This document shows, in pieces, positions 19,269-28,503 of a stretch of 64,000 bases of DNA (its first letter is position 1; each line of letters opens with the position of its first letter). Position numbers and translations under genes: made by a program. Below the pieces are notes generated by a model. The model was given only the letters and a program-made list of their open reading frames with translations. It had not been told where the DNA came from and made no database searches. This DNA comes from Telmatobacter sp. DSM 110680 (GTDB taxonomy: Bacteria; Acidobacteriota; Terriglobia; Terriglobales; Acidobacteriaceae): NCBI RefSeq assembly GCF_039994875.1, contig NZ_CP121196.1, positions 4,030,001 to 4,094,000 on the forward strand, given 5' to 3'.

Positions 19269-20621
19269 GTGGATTGGAGTAAACTCCCGGATCTTGCAGC
19301 GGTTGCTGCGCTTACGTGCGCGTTTGCGTCGGTGGCAAGGCGCGGCCAGACTACAGCTTCCCGACATTGGCTCTCTGGCTGGGTATTGATTGCAGTACAC
19401 TTCGCTGCACTCATATTTTCGCCTGCGCCAGGCGTTTGGGGAACGGTAGCGATCGACGTAAGCCTGATCTCTCTAATTTCAGCAGGCGTGCTCTTCATGT
19501 GGGCATCAGTCCCCTATCGCGTGGAGCGTTCCAGCGTCTGGATGCTTATCTCCATCCTCTCCACGAACGCAATCTACATCATCATTGCTGGATTTGATCA
19601 TCCCTGGCCGGGGGCACTGACCTCTGCCGCTGTATCATTCGGTGCTGCACCTCTGGCGATTGCCCTCACTGCGAGACGCGACTTCACGCACCTGTTGCGC
19701 TGGATGCTCGTTGCCCTCTATTGCCTGCTCGCCGTGTTCGTTCTCACCGTCCAGAACCGACCAGCCAATGGACTCGACCTCGCCACGAACGGCGCTTTGT
19801 TCACTGTTTACATCGGATGCTGCCTGCATGTCTGGTACAACTATCGCGGACGGGGCAGCGCCGGTTCGCTGATTACGATCGCGGGCTTTCTTGGTTGGGC
19901 ATCGGTATTCGTGGTTGCTCCGCTTGCCGACACGATCACGCCCAATGGCCAAATCGACAATGAAGTCTGGAATCTGCCTAAGTACGTGGTCGCAGTCGGC
20001 ATGATTCTCCTACTACTCGAAGACCAGATTGAGCACAATAAATATCTTGCCCTGCACGATGAACTTACAGGATTGCCGAACCGGCGACTCTTCCTCGACC
20101 GCCTCGCAATCTCGCTCGAGCGTGCGCGGCGCATGGAGTCGAAAGCAGCCCTGCTGGTCATCGATCTTAACCACTTCAAGAAGGTCAATGACACGTTAGG
20201 GCATCATGCCGGGGACCTGCTCCTCAAGAAAGTCAGCAATCTGTTCGTAAGCCGAGTTCGCCGATCTGACACAGTGGCGCGCACCGGTGGAGATGAGTTC
20301 TCGTTGATCCTCGAAGAGCCTACGAACCGGTCGAATGCCAAGTCCGTCGCAAAATCTCTGATGGACATGATGAATGAGCCGATTCAGGTAGGCGAGCATT
20401 TCATGCAGGTCGGCGCCAGCGTCGGTGTTGCTGTCTTTCCTGACGATGCGTGCGATATTGAGGCCCTCTGCATCGCGGCAGATCTTCGGATGTATGACGA
20501 CAAGAATGTGTCTCGCGAAGGTGCCGGCGAACGCATTCCAGTAAGATCAGAACCTCTGCCTGAATATCACGGCCAAGATGAAGAGAATCCCAAAATTAGT
20601 GCCCGGGCTTCCAAACTCTAG
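19269..20621 (+). CDS. Membrane diguanylate cyclase (GGDEF)
   Basis: Makes cyclic di-GMP from two GTP. I take the GTG at 19269 as the start, with GAGGA six bases upstream at about 19258-19262, giving 450 residues. The frame is open further upstream, but there it overlaps the antisense gene at 18650. The N-terminal half has about seven hydrophobic helices (about 10-260). The GGDEF domain starts at HDELTGLPNRRLFLDRL. The active-site signature RTGGDEFSLIL is intact. An inhibitory I-site, RRSD, lies five residues before it, so product inhibition is expected. No EAL domain follows. The signal sensed by the membrane part is unknown. Confidence 0.92.
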   Translation: MDWSKLPDLAAVAALTCAFASVARRGQTTASRHWLSGWVLIAVHFAALIFSPAPGVWGTVAIDVSLISLISAGVLFMWASVPYRVERSSVWMLISILSTNAIYIIIAGFDHPWPGALTSAAVSFGAAPLAIALTARRDFTHLLRWMLVALYCLLAVFVLTVQNRPANGLDLATNGALFTVYIGCCLHVWYNYRGRGSAGSLITIAGFLGWASVFVVAPLADTITPNGQIDNEVWNLPKYVVAVGMILLLLEDQIEHNKYLALHDELTGLPNRRLFLDRLAISLERARRMESKAALLVIDLNHFKKVNDTLGHHAGDLLLKKVSNLFVSRVRRSDTVARTGGDEFSLILEEPTNRSNAKSVAKSLMDMMNEPIQVGEHFMQVGASVGVAVFPDDACDIEALCIAADLRMYDDKNVSREGAGERIPVRSEPLPEYHGQDEENPKISARASKL

Positions 20622-20730
20622 GCGCAACATTCGAATACGAAACGTGGCTTAACCTCCAACCATTTCGTGTGCCCGACCAAATGTACCTCTGGTTCTTCTG
20701 AACCATCGGCGGGAAGCAATCAGCCAACTA

Positions 20731-20765
20731 AAATGCCCGGGCAATTTCGCCCGGGCATTTTTATT
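20731..20765. terminator. Bidirectional intrinsic terminator between the GGDEF gene and pnp
   Basis: A perfect 12-bp stem, AAATGCCCGGGC (20731-20742) against GCCCGGGCATTT (20749-20760), with loop AATTTC, followed by TTATT. It is flanked by A's on the other side, so it can terminate both converging transcripts. Confidence 0.9.
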
Positions 20766-20807
20766 GATAGCTGTAACGAAGCAGCCTAGTGCTCGAATCC
20801 GTCAGCC

Positions 20808-23282
20808 TTAACGGCCCCCGCCACCCGGACCACCGCCGGGACCACGTCCGCCGCGACGACGGCGACGGCGACGGTTGTTGTTGGGGCCGCCCGCAGGACC
20901 TCCGCCACCAGCTGGCCTGGGGCCTCCGCCTGCAACCTGGCCAGCCGGCACGGGAGTGCCATCGGCTCGGTTGAAGTTGGGCTCGTTTTCCTCATCGATC
21001 TCCTCGCCTTCTTCGTCGTCATCGTCGAAGTCTTCCCCGCCCTCAATCAGAATCGTGCTCTGATTGGTGCGCGGCTGACGTTCGTCGAATTCATGACGCG
21101 GACGGGATGGAGGAGGCGCTGAAGTTTCCGCTTCTCCGCCTTCGACTGGCTCGCTTGCTTCGACTGCCGGCGCCGACTGCGCCAGTTTGGCCTTCTGCTC
21201 GCGGATCAGTGCCTTGCGGCTCAGCTTGATGCGATTGCCTTCAATGGCGAGAACCTTCACCATTACTTGATCGCCTTCACGTAGTTCGTCCTTCACTTCC
21301 TTGACGCGATGCTCGGCGATCTCGGAGATGTGAAGCAGTCCATCGGTGCCTGGGAAGAGTTCAACAAATGCGCCGAACTCGGCGAGACGAACAACCTTGC
21401 CTAGATAGACTTTGCCAATTTCGGGCACGGCCGTGATGTTGCCGATGATCTCAAGAGCCTTCTTCAATCCGTCGGCATCGCTGGAAGCAACGCTGACTTT
21501 ACCGCTATCGTCCACGTCGATCTTCGCGCCAGTCTGCTCGATGATGCCGCGGATAGTCGCGCCACCCTTGCCGATGAGATCACGAATCTTGTCGGTTGGG
21601 ATCATGACGGTCTCAATGCGTGGTGCATACGCTGAGCGCTCCGTACGAGGGCCGTCAAGAACCGCATCCATCTTGTCCAGCAGGAAGAGACGACCGCGTT
21701 TTGCCTGCTCCATGGCCTGCTGTAGGATCTCGCGGGTCAGGCCACCAATCTTGATGTCCATCTGAAGGGCGGTAATTCCCTTCCGCGTGCCGGCGACTTT
21801 GAAGTCCATATCGCCGTAGTGATCTTCCGCCCCGGCAATGTCGGTCAGGATGGCATAGTCATCGCCTTCCTTTACCAGCCCCATGGCCACACCGGCCACA
21901 GAACCCTTCAACGCAATACCTGAGTCGTAAAGTGCAAGACTTGCACCGCACACCGATGCCATCGACGAAGAACCATTCGATTCGAGAATGTCCGACACGA
22001 TGCGGATGCTGTAGGGAGACTCGTCCGCGCTCGGCAGAACTGCGGAAATGGCGCGTTCGGCCAGAGCACCGTGACCGATTTCGCGACGACCCGTTCCCGT
22101 CATACGTCCCGTTTCACCAACCGAAAACGGCGGGAAATTGTAGTGAAGCATGAAGTTCTTTTTCTTCTCGCCTTCATAACTTTCAAGGCGCTGCCCATCA
22201 TCAGCGGTGCCCAAGGTGGCCGTCACCAGGGCCTGCGTCTCACCGCGGGTGAAAAGTGCAGAACCGTGGGTGCGTGGCAGAACGCTGGTTTCGATCGTGA
22301 TCTCGCGGATCTCGTCGAATGCGCGGCGATCGGGACGAATGCGATCCTTCGTCACCTGCTCGCGGAACAATCTCTCGCGCAACAACTCGTAATATGTCGC
22401 CAGTTTCTTTTTGGCGTTTGGATCGTCGGCAGGAAGCTCGGCAGCGAGTTCGTCCTTGATCTTCTTCACCAGCGCATAGCTATCTGTTTTGGCATGCGTC
22501 TTGGTATCGAGAGCATCCTTCAGGCGTTCGCCGACCTTCGCCTTGAGCTCATCGTAGTAGCCCTCGTCGATAGTGGGCGCAACGAATGAACGCTTCGCCT
22601 TGCCGGCTTTTGAAACCAGCTCTTCGATGGCAGCGACGATCTTCTTAATCTCGGTGTGTGCAAACTCAATGGCACCGAGGATGACTTCTTCCGTCTCCTC
22701 TTTTGCACCAGATTCGATCATCACGATGCCGTCTTTGTGTCCGACGACCATGATGTTCACCGTGGTGGCCGCGCGCTCTTCATAGGTTGGATTGATAACG
22801 AACTCGCCATCGACGCGACCCACGCGAACTGCGCCAACCGTGGCGCTGAACGGGATATCCGAGAGAGCCAGGGCGCATGCTGCGGCGTTGATGCCGACCA
22901 CATCAGGATCGTTCTGCTTATCGGCGGAGAAAACCAGCGCGATAACCTGCGTCTCGTTGCGGAAGCCGTCAGGGAACAATGGACGGATGGGGCGATCGAT
23001 CTGGCGAGCCGTCAGAATTTCTTTCTCGCTGGGTCGGCCTTCGCGCTTGATGAATCCGCCGGGGATGCGACCGCCGGCATAGGTGTACTCGCGGTAATCG
23101 ACCGTGAGGGGGAAAAAGTCGATGCCTTCTCGTGGGTCAGGAGACGCGACCGCGGTGGCCAGAACCACGGTTTCGCCCGTGGTGACCAGTGCAGCTCCGG
23201 AGGCTTGCTTGGCCATGCGACCGGTCTCAAAGACCAGGCGCTTACCACCAGCAAGCTCGACTGTCACTTCTTGTTTAGACAT
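20808..23282 (-). CDS. pnp: Polynucleotide phosphorylase
   Basis: Phosphorolytic 3'-5' exoribonuclease and RNA polymerase, part of RNA degradation in the cytoplasm. It has 824 residues, where about 710 is typical. Two RNase PH domains flank a helical domain. The second has the active-site block DIAGAEDHYGDMDFKVAG. A KH domain follows (TDKIRDLIGKGGATIRGI, about residues 560-600), then an S1 domain (GKVVRLAEFGAFVELFPGTD, about 630-695). The extra length is a tail (about 700-824) that is first acidic (EDFDDDDEEGEEIDEE) and then Arg/Gly rich (NNRRRRRRRGG). The tail could help bind RNA or partner proteins. rpsO lies upstream, the common bacterial order. Confidence 0.98.
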   Translation of the reverse strand: MSKQEVTVELAGGKRLVFETGRMAKQASGAALVTTGETVVLATAVASPDPREGIDFFPLTVDYREYTYAGGRIPGGFIKREGRPSEKEILTARQIDRPIRPLFPDGFRNETQVIALVFSADKQNDPDVVGINAAACALALSDIPFSATVGAVRVGRVDGEFVINPTYEERAATTVNIMVVGHKDGIVMIESGAKEETEEVILGAIEFAHTEIKKIVAAIEELVSKAGKAKRSFVAPTIDEGYYDELKAKVGERLKDALDTKTHAKTDSYALVKKIKDELAAELPADDPNAKKKLATYYELLRERLFREQVTKDRIRPDRRAFDEIREITIETSVLPRTHGSALFTRGETQALVTATLGTADDGQRLESYEGEKKKNFMLHYNFPPFSVGETGRMTGTGRREIGHGALAERAISAVLPSADESPYSIRIVSDILESNGSSSMASVCGASLALYDSGIALKGSVAGVAMGLVKEGDDYAILTDIAGAEDHYGDMDFKVAGTRKGITALQMDIKIGGLTREILQQAMEQAKRGRLFLLDKMDAVLDGPRTERSAYAPRIETVMIPTDKIRDLIGKGGATIRGIIEQTGAKIDVDDSGKVSVASSDADGLKKALEIIGNITAVPEIGKVYLGKVVRLAEFGAFVELFPGTDGLLHISEIAEHRVKEVKDELREGDQVMVKVLAIEGNRIKLSRKALIREQKAKLAQSAPAVEASEPVEGGEAETSAPPPSRPRHEFDERQPRTNQSTILIEGGEDFDDDDEEGEEIDEENEPNFNRADGTPVPAGQVAGGGPRPAGGGGPAGGPNNNRRRRRRRGGRGPGGGPGGGGR

Positions 23283-23561
23283 AGAGTCCTCGTTTCGTAT
23301 TTTTCACTTGGGAAACTTTTGGGTGGGAAGAACCGGAAATGCGGAAGGTGTACGAATGCGCGAGAGCCGCAGGACGCGACTGCACAAATGAAAAATGCGC
23401 GGACCGCGCAGTGACCACATCTCGTCCAGAGACGACAGTCCTGCGCAGGCCCTGGCGGCATTTGCGATTAGCCAGGTACACCATGGCCCCAGGTTCTGAG
23501 TAATGCGGGGCCGTGACCAAAATCCGGTCTGGGCGCTTCCGGTTCAACGTTTGCTTTCTGA
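23283..23561. other. rpsO-pnp intergenic region
   Basis: 279 bp without a gene on either strand. On the minus strand it carries several possible stems, for example GGCCCCGCA near 23505 against a GGGGCC at about 23483. In enterobacteria this spacer holds RNase III sites and an rpsO terminator, and a similar use is possible here. No intrinsic terminator with a T-run is visible. Confidence 0.35.
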
Positions 23562-23828
23562 TTACTTGCGGATACCGAGCTTGCCGATTACGTCGCGATA
23601 GCGATCGGAATCATGCGTCTTCAGGTAGTCCAGCAGGCGGCGGCGCTTGCTGACCAGCATCAAAAGCCCACGCCGCGAAGCGTGATCTTTCTTGTGAGTC
23701 TTAAAGTGCTCGGTCAGTTCACCAATCCGCTCACTCAGAATCGCGATCTGGACCTCGGGGGAACCCGTGTCCGTCTCGTGGGTGCGGAAGCGTTCAATTA
23801 GGGTAGTTTTCTTAGCAGTCGCCAGCAC
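23562..23828 (-). CDS. rpsO: 30S ribosomal protein S15
   Basis: Primary 16S rRNA-binding protein of the small-subunit platform. It has 88 residues, the normal length. The conserved stretches [34 protein letters not shown] and [10 protein letters not shown] are all present. It is upstream of pnp on the same strand. The 260 bp upstream, toward the glycosidase gene, must hold its promoter. No separate RNA element is recognised there. Confidence 0.98.
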   Translation of the reverse strand: MLATAKKTTLIERFRTHETDTGSPEVQIAILSERIGELTEHFKTHKKDHASRRGLLMLVSKRRRLLDYLKTHDSDRYRDVIGKLGIRK

Positions 23829-24089
23829 GGCGGTATTACTCCTCTTGCGTTCTCAGTCCACTCTCAAGTGTCTAGATAGAGATTACCATGAATGACTTGC
23901 GCGAGTAACCCCGAGACGTATTATCCCAACCCATATAACCCCTGTATTTCCAGTCGATAGCTGAAATTTCGAGATATAGCGCTCATGAAGTGCAACAAGT
24001 GTAACGAAAGATCACGATCTATATGGACATCGACGACTCATCGCAACCGAGATCTAGCTGAACTCCGCCCCCGCACCCGCGCTTCTGCG

Positions 24090-26081
24090 CTAGTGCAGCA
24101 CCGGAGTCCACTGCGCCTCCTCGTTTACAGACAAGGTCAGCGTAGAACGCGCATCTACTGTTCTCTCCTTGGACCCGCTTCTAAGCCTGAAGTGCATGGC
24201 AGTATAACCAAGTGCCGATAAATCTACCTTGTACCGCCGCGGTTTGTTCGACAGATTTTTCACAACAAAGGCCTCTTTGCTGAAGGTGTAGCGCAACGCA
24301 TACTCCGGAATTTCGATCTCCACGCTGCCATAGCCAGTGAGATGGGGCGCAACGGATAGATCTGCATCAGCCGGAACGCTCAAGCCCAAAAATTTCTCGA
24401 CAAGAACGGCGGCGAAAACATTGGGGTATTCGTAGTACTTTTCGGCTCCATGCGCATTCTTGCCATCGATGTAATACACATGGTCCATGTCGTAGCGTTC
24501 ACTCATGAAGTAGTTGTTCCTTGCGCCCTCTGCAGCCACCGTCTTCAGTTGTTGCAACAGAATGTCGTTCTGCCCTTGCCAAACCCAAAATGCGGCATCC
24601 CAATACCAGTATCTGCCCGCCGCACAAAGGTCGTAGGGACCGCCGTCGCCAATTTCAGACTTATCGTAATCGGCGATCTTCGCCGATAGAAAACTTGGGA
24701 ACCGTTCAAACTCGGCGGCATTGGCATCGATCAAGCGCCGAACCGCCACGACCTGATCCGCGGTTGCATATCCAAACGTCACCGGCAATTCATTAGCTAA
24801 AAGATGAATATGATCGTGGACCATTCCATTGCGATCGACCCAATCGATGAATCGCTGCTGCTCGGGGTTCCAATACCCCATCGGCAAAGGTGCGATGAGC
24901 GCTTCGGCCATCTTTTTTGCATTCGCATTAAAACTGGAGGCTTTGTCCTGCCGTCCTAACAGACTCTCCATATGGGCAAGCAGTTGAAATGCGTGTGCGG
25001 TGAATGCCTGGGCCTCTGTCTCGCGTCCATCCTTCATTACCTGGTCTTCGTAATAAACATCCGACCATACGCGACCGTACTGATCGGTGTTCGACAGTAT
25101 CCATCCCGCCGCGTGTTCAAGATCGTCTATATTCGATCGCAGCCACGCTATATCTTTTCTGGCTTCGTAGAAACGCCAGGACTCTTCAATTACCTCGATG
25201 TCGCCGGTTAGGGGAAACATAGCCGCGTTCTGGTGATTGTTCTGACTGTTTCTGCGTACGTGATACTCGCGACTGCCATTCGGCTGCACCGAAGTCGGAG
25301 CCCGGAATAGACGTTCGGGGTCGTCCCGCATCAACTTAAACTGGAGTTCGATCATCCGCCTAACGACGTCGAAATCCAGATCCGAGCCCATCGCGAGCCG
25401 CCCCTTTATCTGGAACTCGTGATCGACCGCAGGATACGAACCCGCATAGGAGTTCACATTCAGCGTGCTCAGAACATACCCATTGCTGTACGGGAATTTG
25501 GCCGCCATTGTCTTCTCTACGACGGATGGCAGTATCGTTCCCCAATAGAAGCCGGCCAGCGCTTCTTCCAACTCTGCTCCGCCAGACATCTCGAGCGAAA
25601 ACCTATGACCGAAGGGGTCGCTGTGCGGCCGGACCTCCGATTTTGAGAGGGTCACATTCGCCGCGTCGAGAGATACGTTCAAACCAGCTTCAGTTATCTG
25701 TGCTCTTAGATAGCCGCCGTGCCGCAACACCAGATGCCACGAGTGATCCTTCGATCCCGCATCGATAGGCAGGACCCACAAGGCCGTGTTCACCTCCACC
25801 TGCATGCCGCTCTTGCTCACGGGCAGAACCCACCACTGATTGTCCTGATACTGGACTCCCAGGCCTTGGCAACGGAGAAACACTATTTCAACCGGGGTGT
25901 GCGCTTCCTTCCGAGAGACCAGAAGTTCTTCTCCGATTTGCGTTACCTTCGCATTTTCAATCGACTGTAGGATCCCTTCGGGGTAATCCACCTGGGCTCC
26001 GTTTAACCAACTGCCCCCATCCAGTGCAGAAAGGTTCGTTGATATTCCGAGCAGGAAGAAAATTGCGATTTTTGTTTTCAT
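24090..26081 (-). CDS. Exported six-hairpin glycosidase-like protein
   Basis: About 663 residues from the ATG at 26079-26081 (MKTKIAIFFLLGIS), which begins a clear signal peptide. An in-frame ATG 87 bp upstream would bury it. The N-terminal part is beta-rich. The central part (about 230-560) has the aromatic and acidic helices of an (alpha/alpha)6 toroid: GRVWSDVYYEDQVMKDGRET, MGYWNPEQQRFIDW, YWYWDAAFWVWQGQND. The C-terminal beta domain has YGSVEIEIPEYALRYTFS. This is the layout of GH63/GH78/GH94-like enzymes. Family and substrate are not clear, and catalytic acids cannot be assigned safely by eye. Confidence 0.7.
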   Translation of the reverse strand: MKTKIAIFFLLGISTNLSALDGGSWLNGAQVDYPEGILQSIENAKVTQIGEELLVSRKEAHTPVEIVFLRCQGLGVQYQDNQWWVLPVSKSGMQVEVNTALWVLPIDAGSKDHSWHLVLRHGGYLRAQITEAGLNVSLDAANVTLSKSEVRPHSDPFGHRFSLEMSGGAELEEALAGFYWGTILPSVVEKTMAAKFPYSNGYVLSTLNVNSYAGSYPAVDHEFQIKGRLAMGSDLDFDVVRRMIELQFKLMRDDPERLFRAPTSVQPNGSREYHVRRNSQNNHQNAAMFPLTGDIEVIEESWRFYEARKDIAWLRSNIDDLEHAAGWILSNTDQYGRVWSDVYYEDQVMKDGRETEAQAFTAHAFQLLAHMESLLGRQDKASSFNANAKKMAEALIAPLPMGYWNPEQQRFIDWVDRNGMVHDHIHLLANELPVTFGYATADQVVAVRRLIDANAAEFERFPSFLSAKIADYDKSEIGDGGPYDLCAAGRYWYWDAAFWVWQGQNDILLQQLKTVAAEGARNNYFMSERYDMDHVYYIDGKNAHGAEKYYEYPNVFAAVLVEKFLGLSVPADADLSVAPHLTGYGSVEIEIPEYALRYTFSKEAFVVKNLSNKPRRYKVDLSALGYTAMHFRLRSGSKERTVDARSTLTLSVNEEAQWTPVLH

Positions 26082-26230
26082 TGGCCTCTGCTTCAAGTCC
26101 TTCGATTCAGTCTGAACCGCAAGAGGATTGGTCTGGCGTGCGGCAAACATACCGGGCAACAACATCATCCAAGTAGAGGGTATAGGTTCACCCGTATTCC
26201 CCAGCTCGCGAAGCCTTCATAATTCTCATA

Positions 26231-27007
26231 ATGCCCTTCACGCTCTCCCATGCTGCGGCGGCACTACCATTCCGGCGCACGCGGCTCATCATGTCCGCCG
26301 TCGTCGTTGGATGCTTTGCTCCCGATTTTGAATACTTCATTCCCTTTGCACATCATGGAAACTTCGGACACACGTTAGGGGGAACTTTTGAATTCGACCT
26401 GCCCCTGAGTCTCGCGGTACTGTGGCTATTTCATGGCTTTGCCAAGGAGCCCCTCGCTGCCTGTCTACCGGTAGGCGCGCGTGAAAGGCTTGAACGCAAC
26501 CTGCACGCCGTCCCTAAACACTCCATTGCGCGTTTCGCAATAACTGTTTTCTCGATTCTCGTAGGGATCGCCACACACATTCTCTGGGATTCGTTTACGC
26601 ACTCTGGGTATTGGATCTCTGACCACCTGCATTTTCTCCATACCATCGTCTCAATGCCGCTTTTCGGGCCTCGCCCCATATTTGAAATTCTGCAGTATTT
26701 CAGTTCCGCCTTCGGGATTGGCGCCATTCTGCTCTGGTACATTCACTGGTATCGGAATACCGCTCCCGTACACTCCAATCCTGATCGGCGTTACCCGTCA
26801 TGGGACAGAATCGTCCTCGCATGCTCACTTTCTATTGCGACTGCGTTGGGCCTCTTCCGCGCGGCCGCGTCCGGCGTCCCGCACGGAGTCGCAGGATCCC
26901 AGAGATTCATGACAGACGTGGCGATTACGGGAATAACGGTTCTCTGGATCGAAATCGTGATTTACGGCGTCGTTCGAAGTCTCATCCGTAAGGATAGAAC
27001 GGTATGA
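26231..27007 (+). CDS. DUF4184 family membrane protein
   Basis: 258 residues. The start MPFTLSHAAAALPF, followed by CFAPDFEYF, is the DUF4184 signature. There are about six hydrophobic helices. The internal HILWDSFTHSGYW holds histidine and aspartate residues that, together with the first His, resemble a membrane-bound metal-dependent hydrolase of the YdjM/LexA-regulated type. The function of DUF4184 is not established. It is divergent from the glycosidase gene and convergent with the TetR gene. Confidence 0.85.
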   Translation: MPFTLSHAAAALPFRRTRLIMSAVVVGCFAPDFEYFIPFAHHGNFGHTLGGTFEFDLPLSLAVLWLFHGFAKEPLAACLPVGARERLERNLHAVPKHSIARFAITVFSILVGIATHILWDSFTHSGYWISDHLHFLHTIVSMPLFGPRPIFEILQYFSSAFGIGAILLWYIHWYRNTAPVHSNPDRRYPSWDRIVLACSLSIATALGLFRAAASGVPHGVAGSQRFMTDVAITGITVLWIEIVIYGVVRSLIRKDRTV

Positions 27008-27075
27008 TCTGTTAGCTTCGCGCATCTCGTTGCAATTGCACCGTAATGTACAAAGCCAAGTCCGCAGATCAAAGT

Positions 27076-27708
27076 TCAATCACTTCGGATCGCCCTTTTA
27101 ATCAGTCCAGGCAGCTGTTCCTCAGCTGCCTCGACAGTCCCCAGCGAGTCGACCAACGCATCAAAAAACTCGAACGACGTCAGCGCAACCAGGCAGGCGA
27201 CCCGCTCGCTTTTGTCATTTGTGATCTTGGATTGCACTCCGCTGTCGAGTCGTTCGATCACGCGAGTCGCGGCCGTCCGGCGCCGGTGATTTCTTGCTCG
27301 AACGGCCTCCCCGAACTCCGGATCGATTGCTGCGATCCCATGAATGCGCTTCAGCAACAAACTGTTCTTTGCCCAGAAATTACTGAAGACTGCAATAAAG
27401 CGATCCAACATAGCGTGAGGATCACTTGTCATCATTACTTCGCGCATTCGCTCCATTCCCGCATCGCGCGCGATCTGATCGAACAGGGTCTCCAGCAGGC
27501 CGCTCCGAGTCCCGAAAAGGTTGTGAATCGTCTGCCGCGTTACCCCGCTCGCCTTAGCCAGCGACTCCATTGAAAATTCTCGCATTCCCCCTGATTCGAG
27601 TTGTACGCGTGCCGACGCCAGCACAGCCGCCTTGGTGCGCCCCATCTGTTCCAAGCGCTTGCCCAGTTCATAAGGTCGCTTACATGAATCGCTTCCACTG
27701 TTCTTCAC
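27076..27708 (-). CDS. TetR family transcriptional regulator
   Basis: 210 residues from a GTG at 27706-27708, or 189 from the ATG at 27643-27645 (MGRTKAAVLASARVQL). The helix-turn-helix is at about residues 40-65: FSMESLAKASGVTRQTIHNL. The rest is the all-helical ligand and dimer domain. It is divergent from two membrane-protein genes at 27793 and 28500. The spacer has a perfect palindrome that is an obvious operator candidate. Expect repression of itself and of the divergent pair, released by an unknown small molecule. Confidence 0.9.
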   Translation of the reverse strand: MKNSGSDSCKRPYELGKRLEQMGRTKAAVLASARVQLESGGMREFSMESLAKASGVTRQTIHNLFGTRSGLLETLFDQIARDAGMERMREVMMTSDPHAMLDRFIAVFSNFWAKNSLLLKRIHGIAAIDPEFGEAVRARNHRRRTAATRVIERLDSGVQSKITNDKSERVACLVALTSFEFFDALVDSLGTVEAAEEQLPGLIKRAIRSD

Positions 27709-27737
27709 AGAAGATCATCTTAACCGTGCCATTTCTA

Positions 27738-27754
27738 TTTGACAAGATGTCAAA
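27738..27754. promoter_or_regulatory. Palindromic operator for the TetR regulator, overlapping both promoters
   Basis: TTTGACA-AGA-TGTCAAA is a perfect 7-bp inverted repeat with a 3-bp centre, the size of a TetR-family operator. The left arm supplies a -35 TTGACA for the plus strand, with TAAGCT 17 bp later at 27762-27767. On the minus strand TTGTCA is followed 17 bp later by TAAGAT. A repressor bound here would cover both -35 boxes. Confidence 0.75.
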
Positions 27755-27792
27755 CTAATATTAAGCTCGGGTTCTGCAGTGGGAGGTCACTG

Positions 27793-28503
27793 ATGTCTCA
27801 GCAGCACATCGTCGCCGAAGCACCCCCTGCCACCTACAAACTACCTGCGTGGCTCCGCGTCTGCTTCTGGATCGCCATTGTCATCTCAATTGGCGTTGTT
27901 CTTAGGCGCGTCATCGCCCTCGCAAACCCGACCCACAGTGGACCACCCCAGATGGCCGGACTCGACGAGGCCTTCACGTCTCATACCGCGTTGACGCTTG
28001 CACATATCGTCCCCGCCCTGCTCTTCGTTCTTCTGACTCCTCTGATTGTGCTGCGTCGCACAAACCAGCCACAGTGGCTGAGCGCCATGTTTTATCCCCT
28101 CGGCACTATCGTCGGGCTGACTGCCTATGCCATGAGTCTCTACTCGATCGGCGGATGGACCGAGCGCTCCGCAGTTCTACTTTTCGATTCCCTCTTTCTC
28201 TTCTCTCTCGCCCGCGCCTTCATCTTTCACTCGAACGCCGAACTGACCCTCGAACGCCGCTGGCAACTCCGTACAATCGCCATCCTTCTCGGCATCGCGA
28301 CCACACGCCCAGTGATGGGGCTTTTCTTCGCTACTGCCAGCCTCACCCACTTGCTGCCTCGGCAATTCTTCGGTATTGCCTTCTGGATCGGATTCTCCCT
28401 CAACGTTCTGATCTTTGAGCTTTGGTTGCGCTCCGTCGATCGCCACCGTGAACGGGCATCCCTCTCACAGATTCATTCTTCTCCCTTGAGGAGTGGCATA
28501 TGA
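27793..28503 (+). CDS. DUF2306-like membrane protein
   Basis: 236 residues from the ATG at 27793, with GGGAGG at 27781-27786. There are about six hydrophobic helices. The first is at about 20-40. LTLAHIVPALLFVLLTPLIV carries the conserved histidine seen in DUF2306 proteins, and a later histidine occurs in the helix LTHLLPRQFFGIAFW. The family is uncharacterised; the histidines suggest haem or metal binding, but that is an inference. It is controlled by the divergent TetR gene and translationally coupled to the next gene by an ATGA overlap. Confidence 0.7.
   Translation: MSQQHIVAEAPPATYKLPAWLRVCFWIAIVISIGVVLRRVIALANPTHSGPPQMAGLDEAFTSHTALTLAHIVPALLFVLLTPLIVLRRTNQPQWLSAMFYPLGTIVGLTAYAMSLYSIGGWTERSAVLLFDSLFLFSLARAFIFHSNAELTLERRWQLRTIAILLGIATTRPVMGLFFATASLTHLLPRQFFGIAFWIGFSLNVLIFELWLRSVDRHRERASLSQIHSSPLRSGI

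Noticed and set aside
22656..23414. 252-codon plus-strand open frame opposite pnp
   Set aside because: Antisense shadow of a well-conserved gene, with no domain or ribosome-binding site.
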